A model generated the notes under the pieces. That model was not told the DNA's origin. It ran no database searches and worked only from the letters and a program-made list of their open reading frames with translations. Below are positions 12,401 through 23,337 of a stretch of DNA of 64,000 nucleotides, in pieces. The position numbers and the translations under genes were made by a program. Source of the DNA: Lomentospora prolificans (lineage: Eukaryota > Ascomycota > Sordariomycetes > Microascales > Microascaceae); the NCBI GenBank assembly GCA_029532625.1, contig JARFXM010000011.1:2418001-2482000 (forward strand), read 5' to 3'. Each line of letters begins with the position of its first letter. Within the stretch, counting starts at the first letter, position 1.

Positions 12401-15258
12401 TTGTCAACGTCATTGCCCCGAGACCACTCAATACCTTTGTTTAGAAGGACCTGAACTAATCCATGCTCGGAAACCTGGATGATCCTGGTCCTCAAGATCG
12501 CGCAGTCTGCAGTTGCAGTATTAAAGGCCTCCTCAAGCCTGGTGGCCATATCGAGGCAATCAAGGTGTACCACTCGCTGAGCGACGTAGGCTTCCCTGAC
12601 CTTTGCAGACAGAGCCATCAGTGCCTCCTGGAGGGGTGTACAGGGATAAATATCCTCGATATCATCAACTGATACACTGCAAAGCTCAGCAGCAACAGTC
12701 TTTGCCTCAGAGGGTTCCCACCCTTCAATCATGGAGAAGGGCGTTACTGGCGTAGCAGCATTCTGGTCCGCCTTTTCCATGCGTGCAGCCATCTCCTTGA
12801 GTGTAGGATGTTGGAAAATAGTCGCGACTGTCAGCTGGAAGTTCTCCTCTCGAGCTACAGAAGCTAGCTTCATGGCCCGCAAGGAGTCGCCACCGAGAGC
12901 GAGGAAGCTATCCTGCAGGCCTATCTCCGCATCCACACCCAGGACTTTGACCCAAAGTGCATGGAGGACAATCTCCATCTCCGTCTGAGGCCTTTCAGTA
13001 GGACGGCGAAGGCGTTTCATACTAGCTAGCTGTTCACGGGACATGGACTGGCCAATTTCCTTGATCTTCTTTCGGTTGGTCTTGCCGGAGACCAAAGTTG
13101 GGATCAGAGTGAGAGGCACGAAAGTAGATGGGATCATATAGCGGGGAATTTCTTTTTCAAGGGCCGCCTCAGCCTCTACTAGAGCGGCGGAGACACCCTC
13201 CGAGAATTCCGAGAACTCAGGTTCGCTTGTATGAGAAGAGGACTTGCTTTCAGCAAGAAAAGCCACTAGAGTCGGCTCTCCGCCGCTAGGGTATATGACT
13301 TCAGCAACAATTTGAGCATACTGTTGTAGGTGTCTGCGCAGATGATGTTCTACTTCGGACAATTCGACACGCTGGCCACGGAGCTTGACCTGTTGGTCCT
13401 TACGACCAACGAACGCGATTGAGCCTGCTCCATTAGGATCGTACCTAACGAGGTCACCGGTCTTGTACAACCGACCGCGTCTTCCTTGGAAATCCCCATG
13501 GCCCTCTAGCAGCCAAGTGGGGTCACTGATGAAGACCTCTGAGGTCTTAACGGGGTCGTTGAGATACCCGATGCCCACAACGGGACCTTCGATGAGCAAC
13601 TCACCGATCTCACCAACAGGTACAAGCCTATTATGGTCCTCGGGGTCGACTATCCAGGTCAGGCCCCCGACTCCGTAGCCGATATTTGTGGAGACTTTGA
13701 CGTTATTGTTTACTGTGCAACCGACCGTGCACTCTGATGGGCCGTAAGCAATAACAACAGTGGTATCCTTGCTCCAGGTAGCAGCATCACTCGCCGAGAC
13801 AGCCTCGCCACCGAGTCCGAGGACTTCCAAAGAAGGGATGATATCAGAATCGAGGACACGAGCGACCGAAGGAGTCATGTGGGCCATATTGGCGCCGCTC
13901 TTTCGGATCGCGCCGCTGAGGTCATTCATCCTATCGGCCTCTGAGGGAACGCAGAGGCAACCACCATTGGCAAGTGTGCAGAGCATGCAATCAATACTGA
14001 CATCAAATGCATAAGAAGCGAAGTCGAACACCTTGGAATGGGCTCTATAACCGACAGCATCGCCTCGTGGAACGGCACCGCTTGCATAATTTTCGTGGGA
14101 GATAACGACACCCTTAGGCTTTCCAGTACTTCCAGAGGTGAAGATGATGTACATGGGGTTGTTTGGAGGCACATCGGGAAGAGATATTGTAGGCGTAGGG
14201 GCGTCCGCAATGGGTGCGGTGCAGCTGTCTGTGATTGAAGGGGGAGGGCTAGGGAGAAGAATAGGGGCCACATTGGGCACAGGCGAGAGCGGCGCTTGTT
14301 GAGCAGTATCCTGTGACACCGGCAAGTTGGCCTGCGGGGTGACTGTAGTGTTGTCATCGACTGATGTTATAAGTTGGGGGCTAGAGGTGGCAGTGGCAGG
14401 TGCGGGTGATTCGGTTATCGTGGCATCCTGACTGGATGCCTGGGCGAGGGGTTGGATGTGTTCATCGACTGGCTCAGGTCGATCAGTCTTCGTAGAATCT
14501 GGAGATGATGGGTGGGTAGAAAGTGGAGGAGTATGTGGTGAGGAGGCGATTGGCATCTCATGAAGCTCGACGGATGGCTCTGCCGGAAGGTCCGAATTGG
14601 TGTCCGGAACCAGAGTGGGTGAAGGGTGAATGGATGACAAAGCCGCTTGGTTGCGGTAGATGTCATCGCTCGGAACTATGAAAAGCTCGGCAGTCGGTGC
14701 AACGCGACGACCAAGTTTTTCTTGCGTTTTTGATGTCAAGATGAACTGCGCAGCGGCCTCTTCGGCTATGGTGCGTAGCCTAGCCTCCGGTTGGCTTGGA
14801 TCTGTGAGAATAAAGGTGCCTCCGGCCTTCATAATGGCTAGGACACCAACCACTGTCCACATGGACTTCTCGAAGAGGAGAGGAACACGGGTTCCTATCC
14901 TAACACCGAAGTGGCACAGGCGAAGGGCCAAGCGAGTCGAGTAGGTCTCAATCTCGCCATATGTCAGCTGGCCTTCCCATGATTGCACGGCAAGCTTCTC
15001 GGGGTGCTCTCGCGCACGTCGAGAGATGGTTTCGTGGGTGCACTCTGTGATAGTAGGCGGCAGCACATTGTTCCATTTCCATATTTGTTCGAGATCCGTT
15101 GCAGAAAGCTTAGGAGAGCCATCCTGAATAGCTTCGTTTAAGTCGGTTTGCGCAGAAGGCTGCGGTTCATTGTGACATTCTTGGATAACTTCGACTGCTG
15201 GACTAGGCAGCGGAACCTCTTGAGAGGAACCATCATCCTCCCCGTTCCGCGGATGCAT
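9490..15258 (-). CDS. nps6: Extracellular-siderophore NRPS, NPS6/SidD type
   Basis: Single exon, 1922 residues. Domain order by motif is A-T-C-(degenerate A)-T-C. Adenylation: YIIFTSGSTG at residues 370-379, YGPSECTVG, YKTGDL near 598, and a GKTNRKKI-type C-terminal motif. First thiolation: LGGDSLRAM with Ser at about 792. First condensation: MHHALYDG with His near 990. A remnant A domain at about 1300-1400 keeps a GxLGELIV and a YKTG element but lacks the SGSTG core. Second thiolation: LGGDSISAM with Ser at about 1439. A terminal condensation-like domain carries SHSQYD near 1646, matching the SHxxxD form of fungal terminal/cyclising C domains. This layout with one working and one degenerate A domain is that known for NPS6/SidD, which link acylated N5-hydroxyornithine into fusarinine- or coprogen-type siderophores. 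A 150-residue Pro/Ser/Thr-rich insert (about 215-365) precedes the SGSTG core. Divergent from the sidI-like gene. Product chemistry is inferred. Confidence 0.9.
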   Translation of the reverse strand: MHPRNGEDDGSSQEVPLPSPAVEVIQECHNEPQPSAQTDLNEAIQDGSPKLSATDLEQIWKWNNVLPPTITECTHETISRRAREHPEKLAVQSWEGQLTYGEIETYSTRLALRLCHFGVRIGTRVPLLFEKSMWTVVGVLAIMKAGGTFILTDPSQPEARLRTIAEEAAAQFILTSKTQEKLGRRVAPTAELFIVPSDDIYRNQAALSSIHPSPTLVPDTNSDLPAEPSVELHEMPIASSPHTPPLSTHPSSPDSTKTDRPEPVDEHIQPLAQASSQDATITESPAPATATSSPQLITSVDDNTTVTPQANLPVSQDTAQQAPLSPVPNVAPILLPSPPPSITDSCTAPIADAPTPTISLPDVPPNNPMYIIFTSGSTGKPKGVVISHENYASGAVPRGDAVGYRAHSKVFDFASYAFDVSIDCMLCTLANGGCLCVPSEADRMNDLSGAIRKSGANMAHMTPSVARVLDSDIIPSLEVLGLGGEAVSASDAATWSKDTTVVIAYGPSECTVGCTVNNNVKVSTNIGYGVGGLTWIVDPEDHNRLVPVGEIGELLIEGPVVGIGYLNDPVKTSEVFISDPTWLLEGHGDFQGRRGRLYKTGDLVRYDPNGAGSIAFVGRKDQQVKLRGQRVELSEVEHHLRRHLQQYAQIVAEVIYPSGGEPTLVAFLAESKSSSHTSEPEFSEFSEGVSAALVEAEAALEKEIPRYMIPSTFVPLTLIPTLVSGKTNRKKIKEIGQSMSREQLASMKRLRRPTERPQTEMEIVLHALWVKVLGVDAEIGLQDSFLALGGDSLRAMKLASVAREENFQLTVATIFQHPTLKEMAARMEKADQNAATPVTPFSMIEGWEPSEAKTVAAELCSVSVDDIEDIYPCTPLQEALMALSAKVREAYVAQRVVHLDCLDMATRLEEAFNTATADCAILRTRIIQVSEHGLVQVLLNKGIEWSRGNDVDKYLVQDRDEAMDLGKPLVRYGMFQNETTGGYEFVLTMHHALYDGWSMPLVVDRINRAYKDEPASISPHFREFIKYLKNLDREAGERYWKEKLAGATGPQFPMLPWPSYQPQAESLLEHYVPIQRHPSSKATIATILRGAWALVASEYTASRDVVFGETLTGRNAPIAGAELIEGPMITTVPVRLRVDLGETISEYLNNIQIQTAEQIPHEHIGLQHIRRLSPDALQACELRTGIVLHPTADPDQVNPDAELPASRLVPAGDEEAAQEALKFNTYALMLVCSLDPKGFLIMASFDSKTVDVKTMDNALHQLGHVVQQLCQDPEKALGDIEFLTEDDKQSLQALSTVCAMEAEVEYPGTNAIWVVDLANPHRLVPRGALGELIVQSTEDLALERLDTPEWIKSQHPSEKIQHLYKTGRLAVFTSEGSLQLKGLKSQLPSNYMIPKARAKTMSATSGKQKALRTLWARVLHMAEEDISLGDSFFQLGGDSISAMKLVSEARNAGWSLTVAKAFQNRTLYDMARILEELDTKPVANEVSEPYSLIDGFEVDISLPKIRSSLADPNWEVVDVLPVRPLQAVAIDGTIRIPRFSARYEIMYFNSPIDRTQLYRACQELVSMNEILRTVFIKSSDEYLAVVLEDLPTPVVEYHIDQGLEGFTRNLCDLDVQTSMPLGSAFVKWFHVQEVGGRSCLIFRISHSQYDEICLPLLLKQLSAIYEKRTVPTSLPFSSYVQHVVRRSIPESIGYWRELLEGSAMTMFRPDIPVTNTDHYAIEKTFDISARSMDTTVATIPTAVWALTLARRAKLNDVTFGEVVSGRNIDFHHANTVMGPCWQYAPVRVKFDPTWTGADLLAHVQDQHIAGSAYEAMGLPEIIQNCTDWPSDITWYDTVVHQDVDHVTELPFQETTCQMETYYAQAEPLREWKIQAFFKGDELTIEIVTVESWKEVAHDLLGEIGEVLKELLYRPDQLVLAPV

Positions 15259-16574
15259 GATGATTTCTTACTTCAAGGGCCCTGAGGACAAAACCGAGAT
15301 GCAATGAAGTGCTGAACGAGTGTATAGAGCTGGTTGCAAGCTGCGCTGTGTGTATAGATGAAGTGCGCACGATGGAGGGTTTATGATTTTCTTTTAGGAT
15401 TCCCACATGTCTATCTTAAAGACATAACCATCGAGCAAATCGATTAGGAGACCGACCGGAGACGAAATGGTGCCCTTCTTTCACTTGGCTCTAATACTAA
15501 CAAGAAGTCTAGAAGCGCCAAAGAGCTCCAGAGTCACCATGACAGAAAAAGTCGGCCCAGTTACCAAAAACAGAGATGGCTAACCATCCCTGGCGCGACA
15601 GAGTGGGAGGGGCGGAATTCGAAGCCAAACTCGTTTCGTTAAGATGCCTAGGATAGGATTTAGGATGACCTGATGCGGAAAGACGACGGTAACAGCTGGC
15701 GTGTGCTCAGGCTCGTGGGTCTGGCTGGAGTCGCGTTCGGAGAGGGCGTAGTGCGACCAAGCCGAAGCATCTCGCGGGGGAGGCGCCTTTCTCGAGAGCT
15801 CTGGGTGGGGGGTGAAGCACAGAAGTGTGGGAATCCTAGAAGTGGAACACTTTTTGCACAGTAGCGTCCTGTAACTGGCTCTTTTTGTTTTGGGCAAAAG
15901 GGAGTACGAATAACAAGGGAGTGGGGAGGTAGCTGCGTGGTATGTCCTTCACTACTACCCTTCTTTTTGGTTTCTGGTGTGACTAGCGATCAAGAGTGCG
16001 GTAACGGCAGTCAAGCATAGCACAGGTCTCTGAGGAATCAGTGGCGTGGGAATCTCGGCGCGGCTCGAGCAAGACGTGAAATGAGATAAAATAAAGGGAG
16101 CAGGCGTATGTCATCGAATGGATAGTCTAATCTCCTCCGTAGCGTCCCAGATCCGAAGAATGCCGGAGGCGAAGACCGACTTCGGCAGCCTCAGGGGACC
16201 AACGTACACTCCATGCAGTAGAGTATGTAAAGACGACGTACCTCTACGTCGACACCTATCCTTTGCTCGCTTTACTTTTAGCTCAGCCGTAAATGGACAC
16301 CTTCTTGAACAGTCGAGTACTCTTGTGCAGCGGCCAAAGGATAAGCGTTTCGGGGTATCGCCAAGACGGAAGTAGGGGCAGGCAAATCGACGAGGAAGGT
16401 GGAGGTAAAGGCCGATTAGGACCTCACTCGTCAGCGGATTACTAGATATCGACTACGCAAGTACTTAGAAGACACGGAAGGAAGTGAATTTCTACGCAAG
16501 GGGGACGCGGGCAGGACATCGAGGTTCATACGGAGCAAGGATTGGACCAAATATGAACAAGGCGTGGGGTGTTT

Positions 16575-16592
16575 GGGGGGGGGGGGGGGGGG
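16575..16592. repeat. Poly-G homopolymer, 18 nt
   Basis: Uninterrupted run of 18 G, followed by T and GGG. Slippage-prone simple sequence within the NRPS/sidI intergenic region. Confidence 0.95.
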
Positions 16593-19500
16593 TGGGCATA
16601 TGGGATTGTGGACGCGTGGAAATACGGAACGAGTGTCCACGGCGTCGAGTCAATCCTGGTCGACCAAGACGTCTCTGCTAGTGCGAGACCCACGACGAGC
16701 TTGAGGTGTGCAGGGCAGCACCATCCTAACCGAGCAGGTGCGGTCGACGGTCGACTAGTTTGGCTGTGAAAGGGCGAGACGGGAAGATCAATACCCAGAC
16801 CGGGCGGGGGCACTTGCCTCCAGAGGCAACATCCATGCGTAGCTTCCTTTGCAGAATATTGAGTTGGAGGGGAACGAAGAAGGTGGGACTGGGGGGAAAG
16901 GAAAAGTACTCGCCGTGCGTGGTGCGGAATGTTACGGAGTAGAATACCCGGAAGACCAGAGTGGTGGTTCTGGCAAGGAGAGGTGAGAGGTAGTGTACGA
17001 ATGAATCGACGTGGAGCACCTGATTGCTACGGTGGGTGCATTTAGACCAAAAGGCATTGGAACTGGACATCGAATACCCCTTCTATAAACAGCAGCGGGT
17101 GTGTGTCTCTAGTTAGACTTTGAATTCAATCCATACCGGTGGAGCCCTTCTCCGCGCTCGAAATAAAATTCTCTTGGCTATGTCTAACACCGTTGCGAGA
17201 GATAGACGAGGCAGTAGGAAATTTGGGGCCGGCCGTGTGTCGGTTGTGTACGATAGTTCCCATCGTGATGGATGGCCCGAGATTGACACGGCTTTGATGC
17301 ACACAAATTTTACCAGTCGTCGAATGAGGGAAAAAAGAGCCCGGTGCCGTTGTGTATTGGGCGGCTTGTGTCCTGCAGGAACGAAACAACCCGGCTTATG
17401 CTCGAGAGGTTGGCTAATAGAGACTAGAGCCCTATTTGGTTCGAGAAGAGGAAACGGCACTAGGTTAGCGTCTCATTGGCCGTGTGCGAGCCTGTGGTGT
17501 TAGCGTTTTTTCGGCTGTCTACAAGAAGAAGAGAGCATTGGGGCGAAGGACAGATCAAATTTATCTGGAAGCTGGTAAGCCGGCGGAAATAAACATGCAA
17601 CTCCCAAATGATCAATGAAATGGATGTCGTGGGTTGTATTCGATGTATTGGCAATACCCAAGTCCGTTCTCATCATCGCTGGGCAAATAGAGAGAAGGGG
17701 ATATCTCATCGTCGACTATCTTATTGGAAGAGAGAAAGGAAAAGAAAAGTAGGGTTTCGGCGGGCGACTGGCACACCTGACGTTTAGAATCGCAAGCGAA
17801 GAGTTGCATTTTGGCTCATCGGGTGCATTGAGCACGGGGTTCCAGAGAGGTCCCCTAGCCAGCATGTATGTCCCTCAGGACGGCCAAGTGCCGAATTTGC
17901 AGAGATTTGCAGTTTGGGGTTACATTGACCTTGGGCACGAGTGATGGGCCAGGGAGAAAAAAGACGACATGGCATGGTGCGGGATAGCAAGCACACTCTT
18001 GCGTGCAATATGTTATGATGGAAAGGACAGAAGCCAGCGGAGGCCCGCCCCCAAACTTGCCATCTTCGGACGGAGACGACATGTTACTGGCCGAAGGCCA
18101 GCATTACTTGACGCCGCCATCTCGTGAGGCGGACACACTAGCGTTGCCACGAGACGAGTGGCCTGCTTGACATTCCGCGCATATATCCACCAAGTTATGA
18201 CATCGTCTTGGCTGTATACGTTTACATTATGCAGCCGGTCCCGTATGGTGGTGGTCGTCGAGTGGCCTTCGGGTGTGTGCTATGCGGTGAGAGAATTCTG
18301 TGAATCGCAGGGCTTGCTGTGGTTGATGCCAAGGTTGCTAGCACGTTGGCAATACTAGTAGTCACAATCACTTGCAGCTCGCGTTGGAGATTATTCCCCT
18401 TTGGGCCAGCCACCCGGACGGCCGTAACAACCTCGACCTGGCTGGGGACGCTACAAGCTTACAAGCCAACTGCCAGGTATGCAGAAGTACTCGACGTCGG
18501 CGTGGAAGAATCCAGGTGGCAAGATCAATCGCTGCGAAGTGAGTGGCCAGGTCTTGTTCTCAGAGTCAAATTTGTTTACGAAGATCACCGTTGGCAACAT
18601 GTACCTAGCTCCTAGCTTGATTTGATCCAACCACAGATGTTCATCGATGTCCTCGTCTCAATCATACGCTCTGGTGATTTCGCCCAGGACTGCGCTCGAG
18701 AAACCATCCACTCTCGCTTGAGTTGTGGGATGGCCTAGTATAGTAATGATACCAAGTTCTACACCCTTGTCGTCATCTTCTATAAATGACAAGGTGCCAG
18801 TATAACAGTTATACTGCGGCGCAGTACCATATTAACCGCCGAGTCGAAATTAAAGACGAGAATTTTATTCGCAGGTGACTTTGCTCTTGGTCCAGCCAAC
18901 TGCAAGTCTCGAGCTCTGTACCAAAAGACTGTAACACAGGATATCCCAGCCATTTACGGCCCCCTTGGATTAAGGCAAGTCTCATGTCCTCCACAGGGCC
19001 AGCAGGGAGCAGTCAACAAGGGAAATCGGCGCTAAATCGGTTTGCCCTCCGGACTCGGTAACTGAGGGCAGGCCAGGTTAAAATTGGCAGGGGCTGCTAG
19101 AAGAAATGTGTCTCCCTTCGTAGCCGAGAACCGGGCCTATGTGCTTTTGCGTTGTGGCCAGGGCGTAATACGGTTCGACGGTCTGGTACGGTTAAACCTG
19201 GCCATAATACTGGTAAGCCGAGAAACCTTGATTTGGGAAGAGCCTCTGACGGCCATTGTTCGCGAGCGTAGCCGCGCTCATGGCTCATGGCTTGGATACA
19301 TTCGCCGTAGCGCACTCCAAGGACTCATCTCCTTTCCATTTGACTAGAGAAGCGTCTTGGAAAACTACTTTCCTGGTCGTCTTAGTTCTTCACATAAGTT
19401 GCAGGCTGATATCCACCTTGGTATGTCGATCGTCTCGTGGGAGGAATGGTGTTTTGGGCGTAGCAATGTGGGACGGACTAATCCCGGATTAGCCAACCTA

Positions 19501-19923
19501 CCCTGTCACCATCAGCTGAAGAATTTGCACGCCATCCATGTCAATGAGCATGCCAGGAATGGCCGAAACCCCTCCCTATCCGATGTTGAGGTCTTCACTT
19601 GCCAAACACAGGGACCGGTGTCGATCGAGTCAAAACCAGCGCAGGTTAGAATGACAGAATCCCCCACTAGCCAGGACAGACAAATGCTCCAAGTGGCGGG
19701 ATTGATCGTCCACCTGGACAATTTACGAGTACGGAGCATTGTGGGGTGTTTGGCAGGGGAGCATCAGGCAAGAGTGGGGTTGAAACAGAGGGCCCTGTCA
19801 GGGCACAAACCTGGATCTAATCTCTCCCGATGTCGGGGGGATCTGAACCGCCCTGAACGGTGTACTGGCTGAGGCAAGTCCCAAAACGGTGACGCCCTAG
19901 GTAACACTGGCCACACCCACATC

Positions 19924-19932
19924 TTATCAGAT
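19924..19932 (-). promoter_or_regulatory. SreA-type GATA site (ATCTGATAA)
   Basis: Exact match on the minus strand to ATCWGATAA, the published recognition motif of fungal iron-responsive GATA repressors of the SreA/SRE/Fep1 family. It is followed at once by ATCAGATT and AGATAAT, giving three GATA cores within about 25 bp. It lies about 980 bp upstream of the sidI-like start and in the shared space with the NRPS. Function is inferred from motif and context. Confidence 0.6.
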
Positions 19933-20909
19933 CATCAGATTAGATAATAAGCGAAAAAAGGGAAAGAGCCAAGCGAAACGCCATTCACACGCTAGAACAG
20001 AAATCCATTCCACCCCACCTCCCTGATCTGAAGCGGGACAGCTCGATATGACGGCTCGAATCCACCCCAACTAAGCTCCGATGAAAGCTACAGAGGTTCT
20101 CTCGCACACTTCCCCCTTCAAGCCGATCAAAATGTCTCTTGACGATAGACCCATTACTGTCTGCGATCTCAAGCGGCCTTCCGTAATATGACGCCAAAGC
20201 CTGCTCTCGCGTTCGAAACATGGACGGTGAGGCGGGAATTGCGTGGAATTCGGTAATGTCTCTTTTCAAACGCCCCGAGAAAATGGGTTGCAATGAGGGT
20301 CCCTTAGCGCACCCGACAATTTTCAAGCTCTGGGAAATTTTTTTTTTCTTCATTCCATTCCGGGCCCCACAGCTTTTCTCCAAGTAGATCTAGGTCGGCC
20401 CATAGTCCTGGTAGCTCAATGATACCACGTACCATTGCCATTGTAGCATATACGAAGTAGATCCCGAGGTTGGCTTCGGTTTCTATTGTCTTGTTTGCGA
20501 CGACTAGTATCCCCCTACCCATGGGGACGAAGAAGCCGTAAAGTCCCCAAATTCCGATACCGTGGGCACGCCTCCTCGATGACCGACAGCCCGCCGACCT
20601 GCATAATCTGTAGGTGGCTAGAAGTTAGAAGAGAACGCTCCATTGCGAAATTTAGACGCATCCAGGGCTCGAGAACGCCTCAATCTACCTCTTTAATGGG
20701 TCTGCGGCTTTATTTTATTCAAAAAGAGCCCCCCGCACACCCTTCTAGATGTAACTCTTATATTGCGCGCCAAACATACCTACTTCATAACCGCCTTCCG
20801 CTTCAATATCCTTCCCAGTGACCATAAAACGGTCGTTCGTATATCTTTCGTCTATGAAGAAGTGAGGGCTTGCCCGTACGACAAAGTGAGTAAACTAAGG
20901 CGTATAATA

Positions 20910-22762
20910 ATGGCCGCCCAAGCATCCCTCGTCCTCCCGGAGCCGACAGCGCCAACACAACGGCTCTCGCTCCTGCAGGGTCCCGTCGACCCTCCGCTGG
21001 TCGACCTCACTCTTGGTGAGCTCCTCGAGCTCCAGACATACCAGAACGGCAGCAAGGAGTGTCTTGTCATTCCGTGGACCGGCGCCCGTTGGACCTACAA
21101 TGAACTCAATCAGCAGAGTTATTTGTTGGCCCAATCCCTGCTGGCCATGGGAATCGGCTCGGGAGACAGGGTGGGCATTATGGCCGGAAACTGCGAGCAG
21201 TACGCCGCCGTCTTCTTTGCGGTCGCGAGAATCGGGGCGATCTTGGTGATTTTGAACAACACGTATACCCCTACCGAAGCCATGTACGCCATCCAGTTCA
21301 CTGGTAGGTTCAAGGATCGTTGTTCTACCGTTCTACAAGACAACCGCCTAATTAGTATCTAGAATGCAAGGTTTTCTTCACTACGCAAAAGATCGGCCGT
21401 GTTGACAACACCCCTCTGCTTGTGCAGCTTGACAACGAGGTCAAGCACCCCAAGATCGTTATACTCCGAGGCCCCAATGGCAAATACCCAACATACGACC
21501 AGCTCATACAATCCAGTCGCTCAAGACCCCATGACAAGCTCTTTGAAGCCATGAGGCGCGTACTGCCCCATCAAGTGTGCAACCTACAATTCACGAGCGG
21601 CACCACGGGGCACCCCAAGGCTGCCATGCTCACCCATCAGTAAGTGTCTGACTTGGCCTTTGGAGCTTCTCTTGCCGCCGACATTCGCTTTTGCTAACAT
21701 GACTACTACAGCAACCTCGTCAACAACTCCCGTTTTATCGGTGATCGTATGCGTCTCACTTCTTCCGATATCCTCTGCTGTCCCCCTCCACTCTTCCACT
21801 GCTTCGGTCTCGTCTTGGGCCTACTCGCCGTCCTCACACATGGCGGCAAGATCGTCTACCCCTCAGAAGTCTTCGATCCCGCTGCCACGATTGAGGCCGT
21901 CACAGATGAGGGATGCACGGCTCTGCATGGTGTCCCCGCCATGTTCGACACGCTGTTTGAGCAACTCCCTGCCGGTTTCGAGTGCAAAACCCTCCGCACC
22001 GGCATCGTCGCCGGCGCTCCCGTCCCCCGCTCCCTCATGGAAAAGATGGTCAACATTTTCGGCATGACCGAGTTCACGAGCAGTTACGGCCTCACCGAAG
22101 CTTCCCCCACATGCTTCAATGCCTTCACCGATGATCTCATCGACAAGAGGCTCACCACCGTCGGTACCCTAATGCCCCACGCCCACGCCAAGATTGTGGA
22201 CCGGAATGGCAACGTCGTGCCCATCGGTGAGCGCGGAGAGTTGTGCATTGCCGGATACCAGCTCCAGGCAGGTTACTGGAACAATTCGGAAAAGACCAAC
22301 GAGTGCATGATCCGCGACGCCGCCGGCGTCCTCTGGCTGCACACAGGAGACGAGGCAGTCTTCGACGAAGACGGTTATTGCTCCATCACCGGCCGCTTCA
22401 AGGACATCATTATCCGTGGCGGCGAAAATATCTACCCTCTTGAAATCGAGGAGCGTCTGATCTCTCATCCTTCCATCAGCCGCGCCATCGTCGTTGCCTT
22501 GGCGGACAAGCACTACGGAGAAATCGTAGGCGCCTTCCTGGAGCTTCGCGAGGGCTGTATCATTCCCGAGAACAATGAAATTAAGGAGTGGGTGCGATCT
22601 AGGCTAGGCAGGCACAAGGTCCCCTCGCATTTGTTCTGGCTCGGCAGGGATGGTGTGCCTGCTGGTGTGCCGCTAACTGGTAGTGGAAAGGTGAAGAAGT
22701 ATGAAATGGCCCAATTGGGGAACAGGATTCTGAAGGAGCGGATGGCGCTGGCCAAACTATGA
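20910..22762 (+). CDS. sidI: Acyl-CoA ligase, SidI-type (mevalonyl-CoA ligase)
   Basis: Three exons: 20910-21303, 21363-21639 and 21712-22762. Introns have GTAGGT/TCTAG and GTAAGT/ACAG borders (the second with a GCTAACAT branch point). The product is 573 residues. AMP-binding family motifs are present: FTSGTTGHPK near the end of exon 2, YGLTEASPTCF, HTGDEAVFDEDGY, and GRFKDIIIRGGENIYPLEIEE with the conserved C-terminal hinge. A C-terminal lysine sits in the GSGKVKK segment. In Aspergillus, SidI activates mevalonate to mevalonyl-CoA, the first step toward the anhydromevalonyl group added to N5-hydroxyornithine. The last three residues, AKL, form a PTS1 peroxisomal signal, in keeping with the known peroxisomal location of this branch. 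Divergent from the NRPS and convergent with the MFS gene. The start MAAQASL was chosen because upstream in-frame sequence looks non-coding. Confidence 0.85.
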
Positions 22763-23337
22763 TGCGGCAGAGAATGATCTTGCTGTTAGATTTTGGCTTG
22801 GCGTTGGTACATAGAAAAGAACAGCGATGGGAAGACCAAGTTTACGATTGCCCTAGAGCGCAGTACAAACCTAATGATGATCAATTTCAACCTCAGTAGA
22901 TGTAGCCTTCCCCTGCGTGTGGTCTGAAAGATTCGACATCCTCACGAATAATATATTTGACGGGATGTTCGGTTTCGTACAGATATCGAGCTGCACACTT
23001 GGCCCTACCACTTGTATTTAGATGCTACAATCGTTTTATTATTAAATAATTTCAAGGTCTTTACCCGCGAAACGCTGAACTATCAAAAGTCATGGGAGAG
23101 TTCGAGATAGCCCATGTGTAAGTCATGCATCTTGTGACTCCGAAACGCCGAATCTAATGCTAACCCTAGAGCCTCAAGTTTATAACCATGAGTCTATGAA
23201 CAATGCTATGAAAGAAGAGATTAGAAAATAGCCAAGTGGTCCCCAGAGAAAGGGTAACCAGCGGATTGGTCCCAATGCCTCCCGGGAATTTGGTCATGGC
23301 GCCGTGTGCGTTTATAAAGATCTTGCAACTCTAGGCC
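22763..23337. other. Convergent 3' region
   Basis: AT-rich space of 575 bp between the 3' ends of the sidI-like and MFS genes. No coding signal was seen; it is expected to carry both polyadenylation regions. Confidence 0.5.

Larger units (their letters stand above)
15259..20909. other. 5.65-kb divergent intergenic region between NRPS and sidI-like gene
   Basis: No gene recognised; only frames under about 170 codons without motifs. It must hold both promoters. It contains one exact ATCWGATAA site (19924-19932), a one-mismatch form near the NRPS (16081-16089), and an 18-nt G run (16575-16592). The length is large for two promoters, so an unrecognised small gene or non-coding transcript is possible. 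Confidence 0.5.

Noticed and set aside
16081..16089. ATGAGATAA near the NRPS start as an SreA site
   Set aside because: One mismatch to ATCWGATAA at a core-flanking position; single GATA words are too common to count.
19985..20383. 132-codon minus-strand frame upstream of the sidI-like gene
   Set aside because: No recognisable domain and it ends in homopolymer-rich sequence. Judged a chance frame.
20763..20909. Upstream in-frame extension of the sidI-like gene
   Set aside because: The 49 extra codons look like leader sequence; the Met at 20910 starts a typical ligase N-terminus.
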